From: Pegea sp. RAD2-039
Lineage: Eukaryota; Chordata; Thaliacea; Salpida; Salpidae
DNA length: 64,000 bases
NCBI GenBank assembly: GCA_034620365.1
Contig: JAQGEQ010000363.1
Coordinates: 1,860,001-1,924,000, forward strand
Direction: 5' to 3'
Position numbers and translations under genes: made by a program. Under the pieces are notes generated by a model that ran no database searches, was not told where the DNA came from, and saw nothing but the letters and a program-made list of their open reading frames with translations. This document shows, in pieces, positions 22,741-35,558 of the stretch; positions within the stretch are counted from its first letter, which is position 1; each line of letters starts with the position of its first letter.

Positions 22741-22812
22741 TAACTCCTCGACTAATAACAACTTGTCACACACAAACCTTACACTTGATGGTTGAAGGTG
22801 CTGAGGAGGAAA
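22741..22812 (-). repeat. short dispersed repeat, copy A
   Basis: In minus-strand sense it reads CAGCACCTTCAACCATCAA, then AAGGTTTGTGTGTGACAAGTT and a TTATTA tail. This matches copies near 54,223 and 63,700 and weaker ones near 42,300, 46,617 and 61,600. A TTATATAAAAG stretch lies just beyond it. Confidence 0.6.
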
Positions 22813-23041
22813 ACCAGCACAGAGATCTGAGGTCTTTTGAAACTTTTTGTTCTGAATTTATTTTTATTTTTTCCTCAAATTCTTAATTCTATTATTAAGA
22901 AGAAAATTTGAATATAGACAATTTATTTGGTGCTTACAAGTTGGGAAATATCTACAAAGAAATAATTGTTGTTGAATATATTTGACAACTACTAAGTAGC
23001 AGGCTGCTATTAATTACAAACACTTCAATTGCAAAAAATTT

Positions 23042-24986
23042 TTAGTTTCGTCTTCGACGTTTGTTCTCAGAATCATTGACTGCAAGGATCTGAAGGAGGG
23101 TGCGGAACAAGTTGACAAAATCGATGAACAAGTGAACAGCGTGCCTATATATAGACGAATGATTAAGATTAGATAAAATTAGTTTTTATTCATTAGTTTG
23201 TTTGAATATTTAAATATTTTTAAGGCTGAACAAAAGATAGTTTTTGAACTTTTAGTGAGTTGTCACAGTGAAGAGCCTTTAAAAATATCTATTAGGGGTC
23301 CCAACTACAAGTTGCAACGAAGTCTTAACTCAAAACCCGGAATAATTGATTGAAATTGATGAAAGAAACCTCAAAGTCGTCAATAAAAAGTTTTCTTTTT
23401 AAATCAACAATTTAATTTCTAATTATGAATAAATTAATAAAAAAACAGTTTGAAGTTTTGTGTGTAGGTGTTCAATAATAACTTCAACACTCACATGATG
23501 AAGTCTTCATCTCCGTTCATTTGACGTTCAATTATAATTTGAGTATCATATATGATGAATCCAGAAGACATAAGAGCACCAAGATAAATATGGAATTTAT
23601 ACAAAGCAAATGAACCCGTAAAATAAACTGCGAAAGCTCCAAGCAAACTAATCATCATCATTGTTCCAAGTATTCCTTCAAATAAATCTCATTATCAACT
23701 GAATCAGAAAACTTTACGACTTCCTCACCTCCTAAGAAGAGATATGATCTTCTACGAGCTACAAGGGCACTAACAGTGAAGCAAATGAACATTGATGAAG
23801 CAGTAAAGAAAGCAGTAACAATATGAGCTGGATTAAGCATCATGACTAGTCGAAGAAGAGGTGCTGTTTCCATACCTAATTACAAAACCTTGTTTAGTTA
23901 CTGCAAATACTAGACTTTCTATGAAGAGACTATTACAGTGAAGTTGATCATTTACATTTGCAGCCAGGAGTGATAATGATAATTACTTAGTTGATTAGTA
24001 AATGATAAATGACCATACCAATGAAACATCCAATAGCTACAAGAAGACCAAGCCTTTTCATCAAGTTTTCTTTTTTATGTGGAATAAATGCCAAGCCACT
24101 CATCAAACCAATCATGAATAACATATGTAATATTCCAGTATGCTGTAAAAGTGTTCATGGGTTTAGTTGATGACTAACACAATAAATGAAAAGTGCAAAT
24201 ATATGCAATAACACGTTTCAACAAAGCTTATATCTAGTTCAATTAGTTTCTATTAGAAGTAGACTTTAGCACTTTGACTACTAAACGCAAAATCTTTTTG
24301 TATGATTAGGTTTTTTACTAGGTGTTGATAGCCGAGGAGTTTTTTATCTATTTACAATAAATAAACGCAGAGGAGGGTGCCTGCAAAGAGCACCTCTTGC
24401 TAACACACATTCTTATAAATAGTATTATAAATAAAATGTTTGTATTTTATAAAAGACTTAATCTGAGTTGCTAAATAAAATCAGAGTTAGAATCTAAAGT
24501 TGAACTTCTACAAATTAGGATCAACAAGTGAAAGTAGATGAGCAAAAAGACTTTGGAAGGTTCATTCAAGGAAATATAAAAGAAAGAGAAATTTTAAAGA
24601 TGTAAATTTAAAAGAAGAAGACGTTTTTGTAATCACTAAGAGCTAAAATAATTAACTCAAAATTTTATTCAGAAATTCATGAAAGGATTATTTCAAAAAT
24701 ATTCGCAAAAAACTAAACAAACTGAAGAAAAACTACAAAAAATTGTAACAAAATAAGAAACTTACATTAATTAGGGCAAAGGTCATATTTAGATACGCCC
24801 CAAGACCTGCTGCTAACAAAGCAATGCTCAAACAAGCATATACATTTTTCAAGTGGTTTTTAGTTCCTTTGGTTCTATAAAAGAAAATAAATTAAAAGTT
24901 GATAAATAATGATGAATTATTTACAAGTGGGACAAGTTTGTCAATGTTGACATCTTCACACGGCTACTACGGAACAAGGAATCCAT
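23042..24986 (-). CDS. TMBIM6: Bax inhibitor-1 (TMBIM6), 6 exons, 241 aa
   Basis: Minus-strand exons 24925-24986, 24766-24874, 24019-24142, 23729-23875, 23495-23675 and 23042-23144 join in frame to a TAA stop. The protein is a polytopic ER membrane protein of the BI-1/TMBIM family, which lowers ER calcium load and protects against ER-stress death. Family markers are HLKNVYACLSIALLAAGLGAYL (first membrane segment, split here as HLKNVYA and the hydrophobic run), PAHIVTAFF, SALVARRRSYLFLGG, FIIYDTQIIIER and HLFIDFVNLFRTLLQILA. It ends in a basic KRRRRN tail, equivalent to the lysine-rich tail of other BI-1 proteins. About seven hydrophobic segments are visible. ATG at 24,986 begins MDSLFRSSR, as long as known N termini. 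Complete and apparently functional. Confidence 0.95.
24345..24440 (-). mobile_element. LINE 3'-end fragment inside a BI-1 intron
   Basis: In minus sense it reads TTAGCAAGAGGTGCTC, TGCAGGCACCCTCC and TCTGCGTTTATTTATTG. This is the same 3' UTR as the fragment at 39,655, where it follows the C-terminal codons of a non-LTR retrotransposon. It lies within intron 2 (24,143-24,765) in the same orientation as the host gene. Confidence 0.65.
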
Positions 24987-26979
24987 TTTTTTTGACAAAA
25001 ACGTTATAATTCAAGATCTGTGAACAGTTCGAAAAATTTTATTATTTTTTTGAAAGGACTTTTAAATAAAAACAAAATATATTTTTCATACAACTTAAAA
25101 TTGGAAATTATTTATAAAATATATTTTATTTAGGGTTTTTTTTAGAATAAAACTTTTGGAATTAAAATAAATGTTTAAAAAAATATCTAAAATAAACTTT
25201 TAAATAAATAAAAGTTTAAATTATCAACTTAGTTATAAAAAATTAGAAAATATTTAAAAAACTCAACTACAAAAACACATAAAGCTAATTTGACTATGCA
25301 TTCAATCCATAAATAAAACATAAAAATCAAAAACATAAAACAATTATAAACATTCAATAAACATTTTAGCAAAGAATTTAACTAAAGATAAATTAGTAAA
25401 TCAAAAAAATAAACCAAGTGAAAGTAAATTTAAAATATATAAACTAATAATTTTAATAACAAAAAATATATAAACAGATACAAATCAAAAAAGAGACTAT
25501 TTAAAGTTTTGAGCAAATAAAAATTCTCTAAAACTTAAAAACTTTTTGAGGATTCATTAAAAAAGATCTTTTATACAAAAGGTAAACTAAATATTATTTC
25601 AATATTCTATTTGAATTAACAAGTCAAAATAAGAAAAAATATATTTCAAAACTTTTTAAATTTAAAATTTTGTAAAAATTAAGGTTGTATAGGATAATAT
25701 TTTGTATATTATTTCAACTATGTATTTGAAAACTCAGAAAAGAATTACAAGCCATTATAATAAAGATTGCTTACAAAACGAAGAAAAACAACAACAATTT
25801 AAGTAAATAAACTAAAGAAAATTATGTAAATATCTGAAAACACGCTTATATAGAAACTAAAAATCAATTATAAACAACAGATTACTTCACAACATCCTAT
25901 ATTGAAAGCAACCTTAGAATAAAATAGTCTCAAACCAGTCTTTATCAAAATAAGCTTTTTTTGGAAAAGAAATAAATAGTCATCAAAATAAATTCGTAAT
26001 TTAATAAATAAAAACACTTTAAAAATAAATCAATAAAAATATATATTTGAAATAGTTATGATATTTTTGAAGTTTTAGCGATAAGATTTTTCAGCTAAAA
26101 CTTGAATACAAAAGATGGTTATTTGATATTTACAACAAATGTTAGCTATACATATACTTTAAGAATAATTCAAAATAAATTGTCACAATAATTTAGGATG
26201 CAAAAAATATAAGTGTTATTTCAATGTTTAAAATATTATTACAAACTTTTATCTATCAGCAAAACAAACTTTTTGTTGAAAAAGGATTTTATTTAAAATT
26301 TGTGTATTTAAGAAAAACTTATATAAAAGCTCCTAATACCTATTAATTATTCATTTCACAAGAACTGTTGATGAAATTTGTATTATGTAAACTTTTTAAT
26401 AATGATAATAACTTATTTTGATTCAGGCACCATGCAAGGAAAATAATACTTATATCATATTTCAAGAGTAATAAAAATATTGTTGGATCATCATAATAGA
26501 TTTTAACTTAGATTTCATATAGCACCAAATGATTATGCAAAAAGAATACGACAAAAATGCATTACACGGTGGCGTGGTGTTATGAATAGATCAATAGGCT
26601 GCAATAGACTGTTAAGGGATTAAATTTCTTTTTATTAGTAAGTACCACAAATTGTTTTGTAATTTAATGAATATTTTTAAATTTCAATAATTACTTTTGT
26701 GGCTCTAATTGTTATAGTTTCTTAAAACCTTTATAACAGTTGAAAAATTGTAATGCTGTTTTAAAATAGTTGTCTCATAGTTCAATCATTTATACTTACT
26801 TAATTATATAAGTTTTAGCTAAACTTCTGTCTGCTTATCAATCTATTAAGAACCTTGATTTATTATTTAGTTCATTCGACAACTTTTTTAGGTTTAAACT
26901 TTTCAGCAACTTGTTTTGTAGAAATTTTTCCACAAACAAAATAAACAACTAAAAGAAAAGTTATTTTATAAATAAGTTT
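24987..26979. other. intergenic, nothing supported
   Basis: Very A-rich sequence upstream of the BI-1 start codon. It must hold that gene's promoter and any untranslated leader, but I see no distinct core promoter element and no coding signal. Confidence 0.5.
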
Positions 26980-27146
26980 TGTTTATTGATCGAATATTGG
27001 TCGGTCTGTTTCGGCCGAGAACAAGGTCATTCTACCCGGGTTTTTTGTGGACTTTACCTTCTTGCATATATCTGTCCACCAGGACTCGAACCGGGACCTT
27101 TCGCGTACTGAGTAGGCATGATAGTCGCTGCACTACTAGTAAACAG
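26980..27146 (-). mobile_element. tRNA-derived SINE
   Basis: The minus-strand head (27,146 to 27,072) folds like a tRNA. Acceptor strands CTGTTTA and TGGACAG pair at all seven positions with G-T wobbles. A D-arm-like AGT...ACT follows, then an anticodon stem CATGC/GTACG with one mismatch and loop CTACTCA. The T arm is CCCGG-TTCGAGT-CCTGG with one mismatch. GGTTCGAGTCC is a perfect polymerase III B box; the A box is degenerate. A non-tRNA body of about 90 bp follows (ACCCGGGTAGAATG, TCGGCCGAAACAGACCG), ending near a CAATAAACAAAAC tail. The tail and GC content unlike the surroundings favour a SINE over a functional tRNA gene. Confidence 0.75.
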
Positions 27147-27297
27147 ATCACTTGAAGTTATGTTGAGCCTATAAGAAGCATACGAGTACAAAAGACATCT
27201 TTCAACCATTTACAGCGTGATTTGTCGCTTTTTTATTTAAATAAAAACGATTCAGATAAAAACAATATCGCTTCATAAGATTTCGAGTCAACTGATA

Positions 27298-30200
27298 TCA
27301 GATGTAAATCTTGTGGATGTCTTCTTCATTACTACGTTTCTTGGAATTTGTCAGGGTCATTGAGATGAGAAGAAACGAAATAAACAATCCAACATATTTC
27401 ATATCATTAAAATATTTCCCATATTCTTTTCTAGGTACAAAATTTTCAACTAGCTTACTGGTCTGTGAATAAAAACAACAAATCACTTTTCAGTATGATT
27501 GGAGACTAAGTCCAAATCACTTTTCATAAACAAACTTTATCAACTTATAATTTATCAAATGATTTTATAAACAAAATAATTGAAAACAAGAAAAATTGAA
27601 ATTTAGGATTTCACAATCAACCCACTCTTTGATGTAAATAAAATCCTAATCCTATTAAGGCCAGATTACCAGTTGCTGATAACCCTTTCATATACATAGC
27701 ACCTGATAAAAAAGCTAGACTAGCAATCATAGAACCTGTAAGAAAATTCTCCATTCTTTTTCTACTTTCATTTTCATCAAATAATCTAAAAAAATAAAAT
27801 TTAAAAAGTGTTTCTACAATTTTAGTTTATCAACCTTTCTTTAAGAAGTCTGCGTGGGTCGTTATCTGTACATTCCGTGATCCATCTAGCTAGAGATTTG
27901 ATTTCAGCTTTCTTGTCATCTTCAATATCCTGAAAAATTTGTAGAAAAAGTTTAATAAATGAGAAAATATTTGTTTACAATTTTGAAAATACTATTTTTG
28001 GGCGAATTTGTAATTTAGATAATTTTTAACGACTCTCATAAAAGGACAAATAAAATACTTTTGAGAAAAAAGAAGAAAATGAAAATCTAATCTAAGATGG
28101 ATTTATTTGGTGAAATTTGTAATAATCTCCAAATATTTCTTGTCTTAAAAGATTTGAGAATTTGGTATGAAATTTTAAATCTTGTGAGATGAAGATTTCC
28201 AGGTTTTTAATGACCTGACATCGGAAAACTTTTATGGTGAAAATATTTGTCGGTGAGCTTGAGTTGTTCGGATTGAAGTCATAAATTAGTGGATCCCAAA
28301 GAAGATTGAAGATCAGATGATTTAGTCACAATGAGTTTGGCATCATCGGCAAAAATCATTAAATTCCTAGAACCATTTAGTGATGTAGAACTTTGTGGAA
28401 TACTAGTGAAGATAGGACACCAGCTGATCACTGGAGGATCTTTAAGGAAGTTGAGTTAGGGAGTAAATTGCTGCTGATAAAAGTAGTTTCCTTTTTTATG
28501 AACTTGGATGATGATGGAACTCTTCCATTGCAAAGATACGTAACTGAAAGATGATGAGGAATTAAAGACATTTAATACAAGTTATACTATAGAATAGATA
28601 GATCTCAAGAGTTAATTTGTCCTCGATGTTGTGGACGGCATTGAAAATGTCACATTGAGTTGATAACAAAGTCATCCATAAGATTTGTTTGCTTTGAGAA
28701 TGATGCTTTTACTGTCGATGTCTTTAGTGAAGACCTTCTGAAAGCTTCTGGTTGAAAAGTTCAGCTTTTTGAAGATCATTGAAATTTATTTTCATCAATA
28801 TTTATAATCGGGAATTTAATTTAGATAAAAAAAAATCCGTGATGAGCCACTTGAATATTTTTTGCTGCCAAGTCCCACGGTTATCTCTGCGTCATCAGAA
28901 AGACCACTAATACCATGAGATACTTTCTACGCCGCTAGTTGGCGCTATATAGCGCTTATGTCTTCGACGACAAGGTCGGATTAGAAGCCACGCTTACAAA
29001 GCACATTGGAACCGACTTAACTATATCTCCATCTCATCTCAAATGACTGTTAGCTGATCAAATCAATCTGATTCTCTTCTGTATCAGCAAAATATACTGA
29101 AGTGATCATCACATCTCAAATTTGAGATTATGCTCATTGACAAAATGATTATACATAAGATAAGGCTCCGAATGTAAGGATCACAAAAATATGTTATTTT
29201 ATAAAGATTTTCAAACATAAGAATTAAAATAATTTCTATTTTAAGTAAAAAGTTCTTTTGTCGTCACCTGAAGCGCATAGACAGTGTCATAATGAAGAGT
29301 CCAGCAAACACAACTCAAGTAGAGAAGAGAGGTCAAGGGTAAGTTGATTTGACCAGCTATTTGAGCATAACCCATAAAAGCACCAATATTGAAAGTCAAT
29401 CCAAGTGCAAGTTGAGGAAATTGGGTGTACCGTTTAGCAAGAGGGTAAGCTACTACAGGTATCATTGATAAAACTCCAATTGCAATGCTAAGAACAAAAA
29501 GTGTCAATGATTAAGTTGCTAAAATGAAAGTTGTTGTAAAAAATTGAATAATGATGAAAGTTTATGAAGCAGAGATACTTGAAAATAGGATAATGTTTAT
29601 AAACTTTAATATAAATACAAGGGTTGTTGTTAAAATGATAAAATTAAAAGAAATAGATGGAATAAAACTTCAGAAAGTTTGGATTTAAAAAACAATTTAA
29701 TAGATTGTTTTGATTTTCAACAAAAACAACGTTTATGAAAATAACAACTTTAATAAAAGTTAATTTGAACTTTGGTTTGTTTTGATTTTGAAAATAACTT
29801 TAATTTTATTTTTTTAATTACAAGAAATTAAATGTTATATTTTAATTATGAGATATTGAACTCAAACACAAAAAGTCTGTGAATATAATCCATAAAAAAG
29901 ACTTAAAGAATGTTGCTAAAATCAATAAAGCATAAAAAAGTAGAATTTATTCAAAATAAGTAAATCAAACTTTTATTGAATTGATTTTAAATATGATAAA
30001 ATAAATAATTTATGTCAAAGAAGACACTAAAAATAAAATTTCAGATTTAAAAAGATGATAAAACTATAAAAAACTATTTTAAAGATAATATTACTTTTTC
30101 AAGATTTATTAATATATTTTGTGCTCAATAATGTTAAATTTATCCAAATCTATATACCCAGATATATCTATGCTATTTATGCCTTACCAAATAGGATTTA

Positions 30201-30951
30201 ATGTTAATAAAACAGCAAGAGATGAAGTCAACAATCCAGACAACATTATCACACTATTTCTTTCTGATATTGCACCAGAGGCCAAAGGTCGATTCAATGT
30301 TCTCTTAACTAATTTATCCAAATCTTTATCCCAAAGATCATTGATTATACATCCAGCAGATCTCATAAGAAAAGATCCAGCTCCAAAGAGACCTATTTAC
30401 ATTTTAATCATGAGTTCTTCTTAACATTGTTTATAAACATTTATCTTTAGAAATATATACTTTTAATATTTACAAACTTGATAAATAATTTATACAAATG
30501 TAAACAAGGTATTTTTAAATCATCGAAAAAGATTCAACACTTGATAAATTTCTAAATAACAGAAACTGAAGCACAAAAGTTTGTATTTACCTAAATAATA
30601 GAAGCTGGGCAGATGCCCAAATGGTGTTGCCAATGAAATACCATAAACACAAGGAAAATATAATAACCAACCACCGATGGGCTTATCAAATCGAATCAAG
30701 TCCAAATATGGTTGCCATTTAGGAGGCAGCTTTGGTAAAGGATATGAAAAATTCAAAGATGATTTATTAAATTTAATAAAAGTCTTTGCTTTTTGGTCTT
30801 TTCTTTTTTCAGAAGCATAATTTCTTTGACCATTTAAATGAGTTGATGATATTCTTTTGAATAAATGAAGAGGTGAAGATGAAACAAGTGAACAATTAAA
30901 TAACTTTTTTAAATACATGTTTCTGAAAATTAGTAAAAGTATGAATTTCAT
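27298..30951 (-). CDS. COQ2: 4-hydroxybenzoate polyprenyltransferase, 6 exons, 401 aa
   Basis: Minus-strand exons 30591-30951, 30188-30392, 29268-29487, 27835-27929, 27626-27785 and 27298-27462 join in frame. COQ2 attaches the polyprenyl tail to 4-hydroxybenzoate in ubiquinone synthesis at the inner mitochondrial membrane. The UbiA signatures are present: PYLDLIRFDKPIGGWLLYFP, the first Asp motif NDLWDKDLDK, NRPLASGAIS, QLALGLTFNIGAFMGY, and the second Asp motif YDTVYALQDIEDD split across exons 3 and 4. The N terminus is basic and Ser-rich (KKLFNCSLVSSS), consistent with a mitochondrial presequence; an alternative start is the Met at residue 12. Exon 5 must end at AGA|GTGGGT to stay open into exon 6. 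The long intron 3 (27,930-29,267) contains a LINE fragment. Confidence 0.94.
28205..28800 (-). mobile_element. decayed LINE reverse-transcriptase fragment in COQ2 intron 3
   Basis: Minus-strand remnants, in order: a KAELFNQ and FQKVFTKDI block (linker before RT), WKSSIIIQVHKKGN (RT start), and RNLMIFADDAKLIVTKSSD, with FADD at the place of the RT catalytic Asp pair. An in-frame stop follows in TNL-stop-LQS. Several frameshifts separate the blocks. It belongs to the CR1/Jockey-like non-LTR group by motif style and is inactive. Confidence 0.7.
28942..28955. other. perfect 14-bp GC-rich palindrome
   Basis: GCGCTATATAGCGC lies within COQ2 intron 3, in a locally GC-richer stretch (28,860-29,000). 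Two further GCGC-like half sites are nearby (GCCGCTAGTTGGCGC). Role unknown. Confidence 0.5.
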
Positions 30952-33900
30952 TAGAAATTGAATTATAAAAGTGAAACTTCATGATAAAAAGTTAAATTGT
31001 TCATTCACTAAACAATGAACAGCCTAAAAAATAAAATAATTTGTAATAAATTATATCAGAACTTATTATTATAGAACTTTTGTTAAAACATGACTAGAAA
31101 AATGATTTTATTGAATCATAATGAAAAATACTTTTAAATATTGTTTTAAAAATATAAAAAGAAATAAATATTTAATTTAATTTATTCAAATATTTATAAA
31201 TGATATGGAAATATTTACAATTCAAAATTTATGATTCTAATAAAAAATTTTATCAGACTTGAATATTAGCTAAATCTTCAATTGAAAATTATCCGAAAAC
31301 AAGCCACATGATGTAAAAAGTGAGTTTGGATATTAGAATTATAAAAATAAATAAAAATACACAATAATAACGTAAATACAATATTTATCAATACATTGTG
31401 CATCTGAGATATTCCAATGTTTTGAAAAGCACAATTTTGGACAAATTCAAAGTTTGACCCATAAATGGAACAAGTATGATGTAAAACTTGAAACTAACCG
31501 TATTTTGCTTAATGTTGCTGTTTTCAATCGAAAAGTTTTTTTAAACTTTCATTTATCAGTTATTAAATCTTTTCCTATTTTTAGAGTGATATATTTAAGT
31601 AATCAAAAGATAGCATCTAACATGACTTATCTAAACGTTCAGATTTTAGTTTCAAGTTGTTTTCAAAATTCTATACTCAACTTTCTAACTCTTGATCAAT
31701 ATCTTATTGCAAAAAAAACATGTTATTGCAAAAGAAAAATAAAACAGATTGAAAATTAGTTGAAAATATGGTTTATTGAAGCAACGACATGAAATGCACA
31801 AAAAGTAATAATATCCTTCTGCCAGGACAAGAGAAGCGTGATAAAATGTCAAACATTATAAATTCACGGTCAAACACATTCAAACATATTTATTTTTATA
31901 TGGCTAAAATATTGAAGTCTGTGGATTAATAAGCTCTGTGCAAATTTGCGTCTTTGGATAATACCAATAAAAACACAGGTTTGCACAAAACTCCAAAAAT
32001 CCTGAGAGCATTAAAACCTAAAACAACGAAACTTAATCAACTTGCCGAAAGTAACTTCTGACTTTCTTGTTTTCTGCCATGAATCAGTTGGTTTCACTGA
32101 TACAAAGCAGAAAACAAAAAATCAAAAGTTGAAATTAGAACCCCGGTTCTTGATTAAACTGAACAGCCCATCTGAGTTGTTGACCGAGTTTTATTCAACT
32201 CAAGGCTGAGCACAACAAGCGATAACCAGCACAGGCGCAGCTGAAAGCTATTTCATGCACCGAAATTATTTCATTTACCCGAATCCGTTCTTACTTAATC
32301 AGTTGAGGTGTTTTCTTCTCAGCTTATACTTCTGGCCAGGTAGTCGTCTGCTTTTCACTACTTTACCTAAGATAAGGCATCAGCTCTTCGTTGTTCAGCT
32401 TCATCGATGAATGCTTAGCGCTTTCCATAGCTATTTATATACTTTAGCCAGACAAACTTTTTCTACACTTTCTCTTTTAAATTGTTTTTCGTAATCTTTT
32501 AATGTTTTTATCATTTGTTTTTGTTTTACTATTTTAAAAGCAATTTTAATTTAAGTTTAGAATAGAATTGACAACTTTTTGGCAAATCAAATACAAAATG
32601 TTTTATAAATTATCAGAAGTTGATATATTACAAAATATTCTACGTAAAACAAAATTTCAAAATTGTTCACAAGATATACTTAAAGAAATTAAGTTAGCAA
32701 TATTTTGTTTTCTTCCAAAGTGATTATGAGGTTGACTTAACCTTTGCCCATAAGTTAAAGGCCTCATAATAATATTTATGAAGTTTAGTTTTTATAAATA
32801 TTATCTTCAATTAAGATTTATTTTGATTTAGCAAAAATAAAAGATTAGAAAAATTAGTTTTTCAAATATTATATTATTAAGTATCAGATATAAATTGTAT
32901 ATTATAAACATGTAATTGATATTTGTTATTATCAACTTTTAAGTTAATGCAATGAAAAATCATTTGCAATCTGGTACAACTAGTAAGAATTTCTTTTTAC
33001 ATTTAGTTTACTCAAGAAGAATTACATCATTTCAAATTAAAAATGGTTCAAATTATTACATTATTTCTTCTATCAATTAAGTTTGCAGATCATATTTGAC
33101 CAAATATCACTAAATATATACTATATATATATATATAACCAAATATTGGATAAATAACCAATAAATAAATACAATATAATACATTTATAAATGTAAATTG
33201 CCATAAAAAAATTTTTGGAAATCAAAATTTTGTGGGTTAAACTGATAGCAATAACTTCACTAAGATTAGAAAAATTAAGGCTAAGTGTTTGATAAAAATT
33301 AATTTTTTGCTCTTTTACAGAATAATATTTTTTTGATTACATTTGACTTTTCGGTTCTGTTAAACTTGTGAAAAATCTTTTTTTAATTTTTAGGATAATA
33401 GTAGCGTATGTTAGAAGTGAGTCTTAAGAGCTTGCCGCCACTAAGTATGAAATCTGTCATAAGACAAAAATGGCGTTGACCGAAAAGTTTTAACAGATTA
33501 GCATAATCAAGCTGACCTTATCAACTTTTTGCTTAATTTTAGTGCTATAAATGGAAATTGAACCAGAGCTGCTACCTTACATTTTATTATCGCCTTTGAA
33601 ACTGATTAAAACCTTTTCTTTAACAATTTTAGCTGAATATGAAATTATTTTTTTCATAAAATTCATTTCTAAAAACTTTAAGCTTATAAATCATTTTGTT
33701 GTTTTAATAACCAATTTGTCTGTTGACTTTTTTGGTTTGAACTTTTGAACTACTTATGATGAAATAAGTTACAAAATACCAGCAGCTGGTGTCTACTCTA
33801 AATTAACAGAAATTAGTGATTACAGAAGAAACTTGCCATTGCAAAATAGTAGTTATCAAACTGCTCATTTATTTAACAAATATACATAAATATTAAATGT

Positions 33901-35558
33901 TTAAAACAAACATAACTCCAAAATCTTTTAGAGGCATGATAAAATTAGAAAAACAAAATCGTCGGCTGTGATTGGTCTATTGAATGGGCGTTACAGGTCC
34001 AATTCAAACAGTATCTATGGGCGTACGCGCGGCTTCACGTCTTAGTCAATGTGAAATGAGGTGCTTATTTGCTGCAGAGGTTTATTTGGGCAAACGTTAA
34101 AAGTTGAATCCCTATAACAGATTCAATTGTCGAATCTTTCATTGTTAATCCGAGTTATATGATAGTGATAGACCATTAGAGTCAACTGTATGTTTTGTAT
34201 GGAAATATGTTCTTTGGAACTCTGCGTTTGAAGCTCTCTACTTGTTCCATGGGGTTATTGTTGTAAGTTGGATTGCCTCCTGAAGTCCGGTACCCTCCCG
34301 TGCTAACACTTTTTTAGATTTTATTGTTTGCAATGATGTGACATAATGGCTGTTTCAGGTTGTCATCCTTACCAACGTTTTCTACCACGTGGTTTTGTTG
34401 CTTACAATTTTTGAAAAAATTAATGGAAATCCAGGTTAAGTATCCAATTCATGTTAGTCCGGAAGATATTCTAATGGGCAAAGAAAATATTTGTGTCATA
34501 GAATAGGGTCAGGAAGTAGAGTAGGCTATCTATAATAAAGTTTATGTAAGGGTTATAAGCTGTACAGAACTTGACAAGTTTGCTTCAGCAAAAACCTGAC
34601 ATCAAAATATAAACAATTTAAATTTCTGCATCAAATAAATAACTTGATGATTTTCTAAAATAAATAGATATAAAATATACTCCATAAATGAACAAATTGG
34701 CGCTAAGAAATAATAAATCCTACAAAATTCATTTTTTTAGAGAATATAAACTTGCTTAACACTAATCTCAAACTTTGAAATAATTTTTTAAAATGTAACA
34801 AAACAATCAAATACTCAAGTATAAAAAGATTTCAAAGTTTTTTTTTTATTTATTCTTCAAAACATTATTCCGTTGACCTTTTTAAACTAAGAGTTTTGAT
34901 AAAGTTACTTTTTATTTAACTTTTAACTATTGTTGAATTTTATAGATAAAATGTTTTGTTACAAGCTTTAAATTGAAAAGATGAAAGTTTAGTTTGATTA
35001 AAAAAGCATTTTATATCTTTAACTTTCAGAAACTTTACTAATTAGCTTTCTGGTGTTAGTTGAGCTGCTAGATCTTTTGTTAGTAGATCTTCTCACTGTT
35101 AAGACTTTTTAAACGCTTAGAAATTTTCAGATACTTGCAACTGAGGCAAGTTAAATTTGTGTTGAAGTACTTTTATCTATTAAGAACAAGACTTGTTGAA
35201 AGTTAATCTTTGTTTTGCCTCTGTCATCCAATGACTTTTAGCAGATCTCATTATTTGTCGCAAGGGTAGCTTTTTATTAAAGATTAGCCTGTAAAGTATC
35301 GGTCCGCTTTTATTACTATCAAATAAATCGAATATAAAATGATTTGAATTATTTAGTTTGTTTTTTTTATACATTGTTTCTGGTTAAAATAACTGCTAGA
35401 CGTTTGCTTAGATTTTGAAAAAAAAAACTTTCTAAAATATTTCAATACTTTTAAATTTTATTTAAAGTCATTCACTGTGTTTCTTGTTTCTAGTTCCGTC
35501 AATGTTTAGAAATTAAATCTTTTTTACATTCTGCTACTACTAGTAACTCCTGAAACTA
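30952..35558. other. long intergenic region; no gene seen
   Basis: Mostly AT-rich with short chance reading frames, at 31,454 and 33,551 for example. Two GC-richer islands stand out, 31,960-32,420 and 33,960-34,420. The first ends in a minus-strand TATA-like GTATATAAATAGC (about 32,434-32,446). The second includes GTACGCGCGGC. A (TA)n run lies at 33,119-33,138. I could not attach any of these to a gene. Confidence 0.45.
32434..32446 (-). promoter_or_regulatory. candidate TATA box at edge of a GC-richer island
   Basis: Minus strand GTATATAAATAGC. Downstream in minus sense the sequence is GC-richer, with an ATG AAG CTG AAC frame of only 13 codons, so no protein-coding target is evident. It could be a chance match in AT-rich DNA or the promoter of a non-coding transcript. 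Confidence 0.25.

Noticed and set aside
27072-27146. functional tRNA gene
   Set aside because: Degenerate A box, a mismatch in each of the T and anticodon stems, an 8-nt variable stretch and an attached SINE-like body make a SINE head more likely.
30119-30424. plus-strand frame over COQ2 exon 2
   Set aside because: Antisense shadow; the minus strand carries NDLWDKDLDK and NRPLASG.
31454-31759. 101-codon plus-strand frame
   Set aside because: Low-complexity Leu/Ile/Asn/Phe translation in AT-rich DNA, with no domain or splice context.
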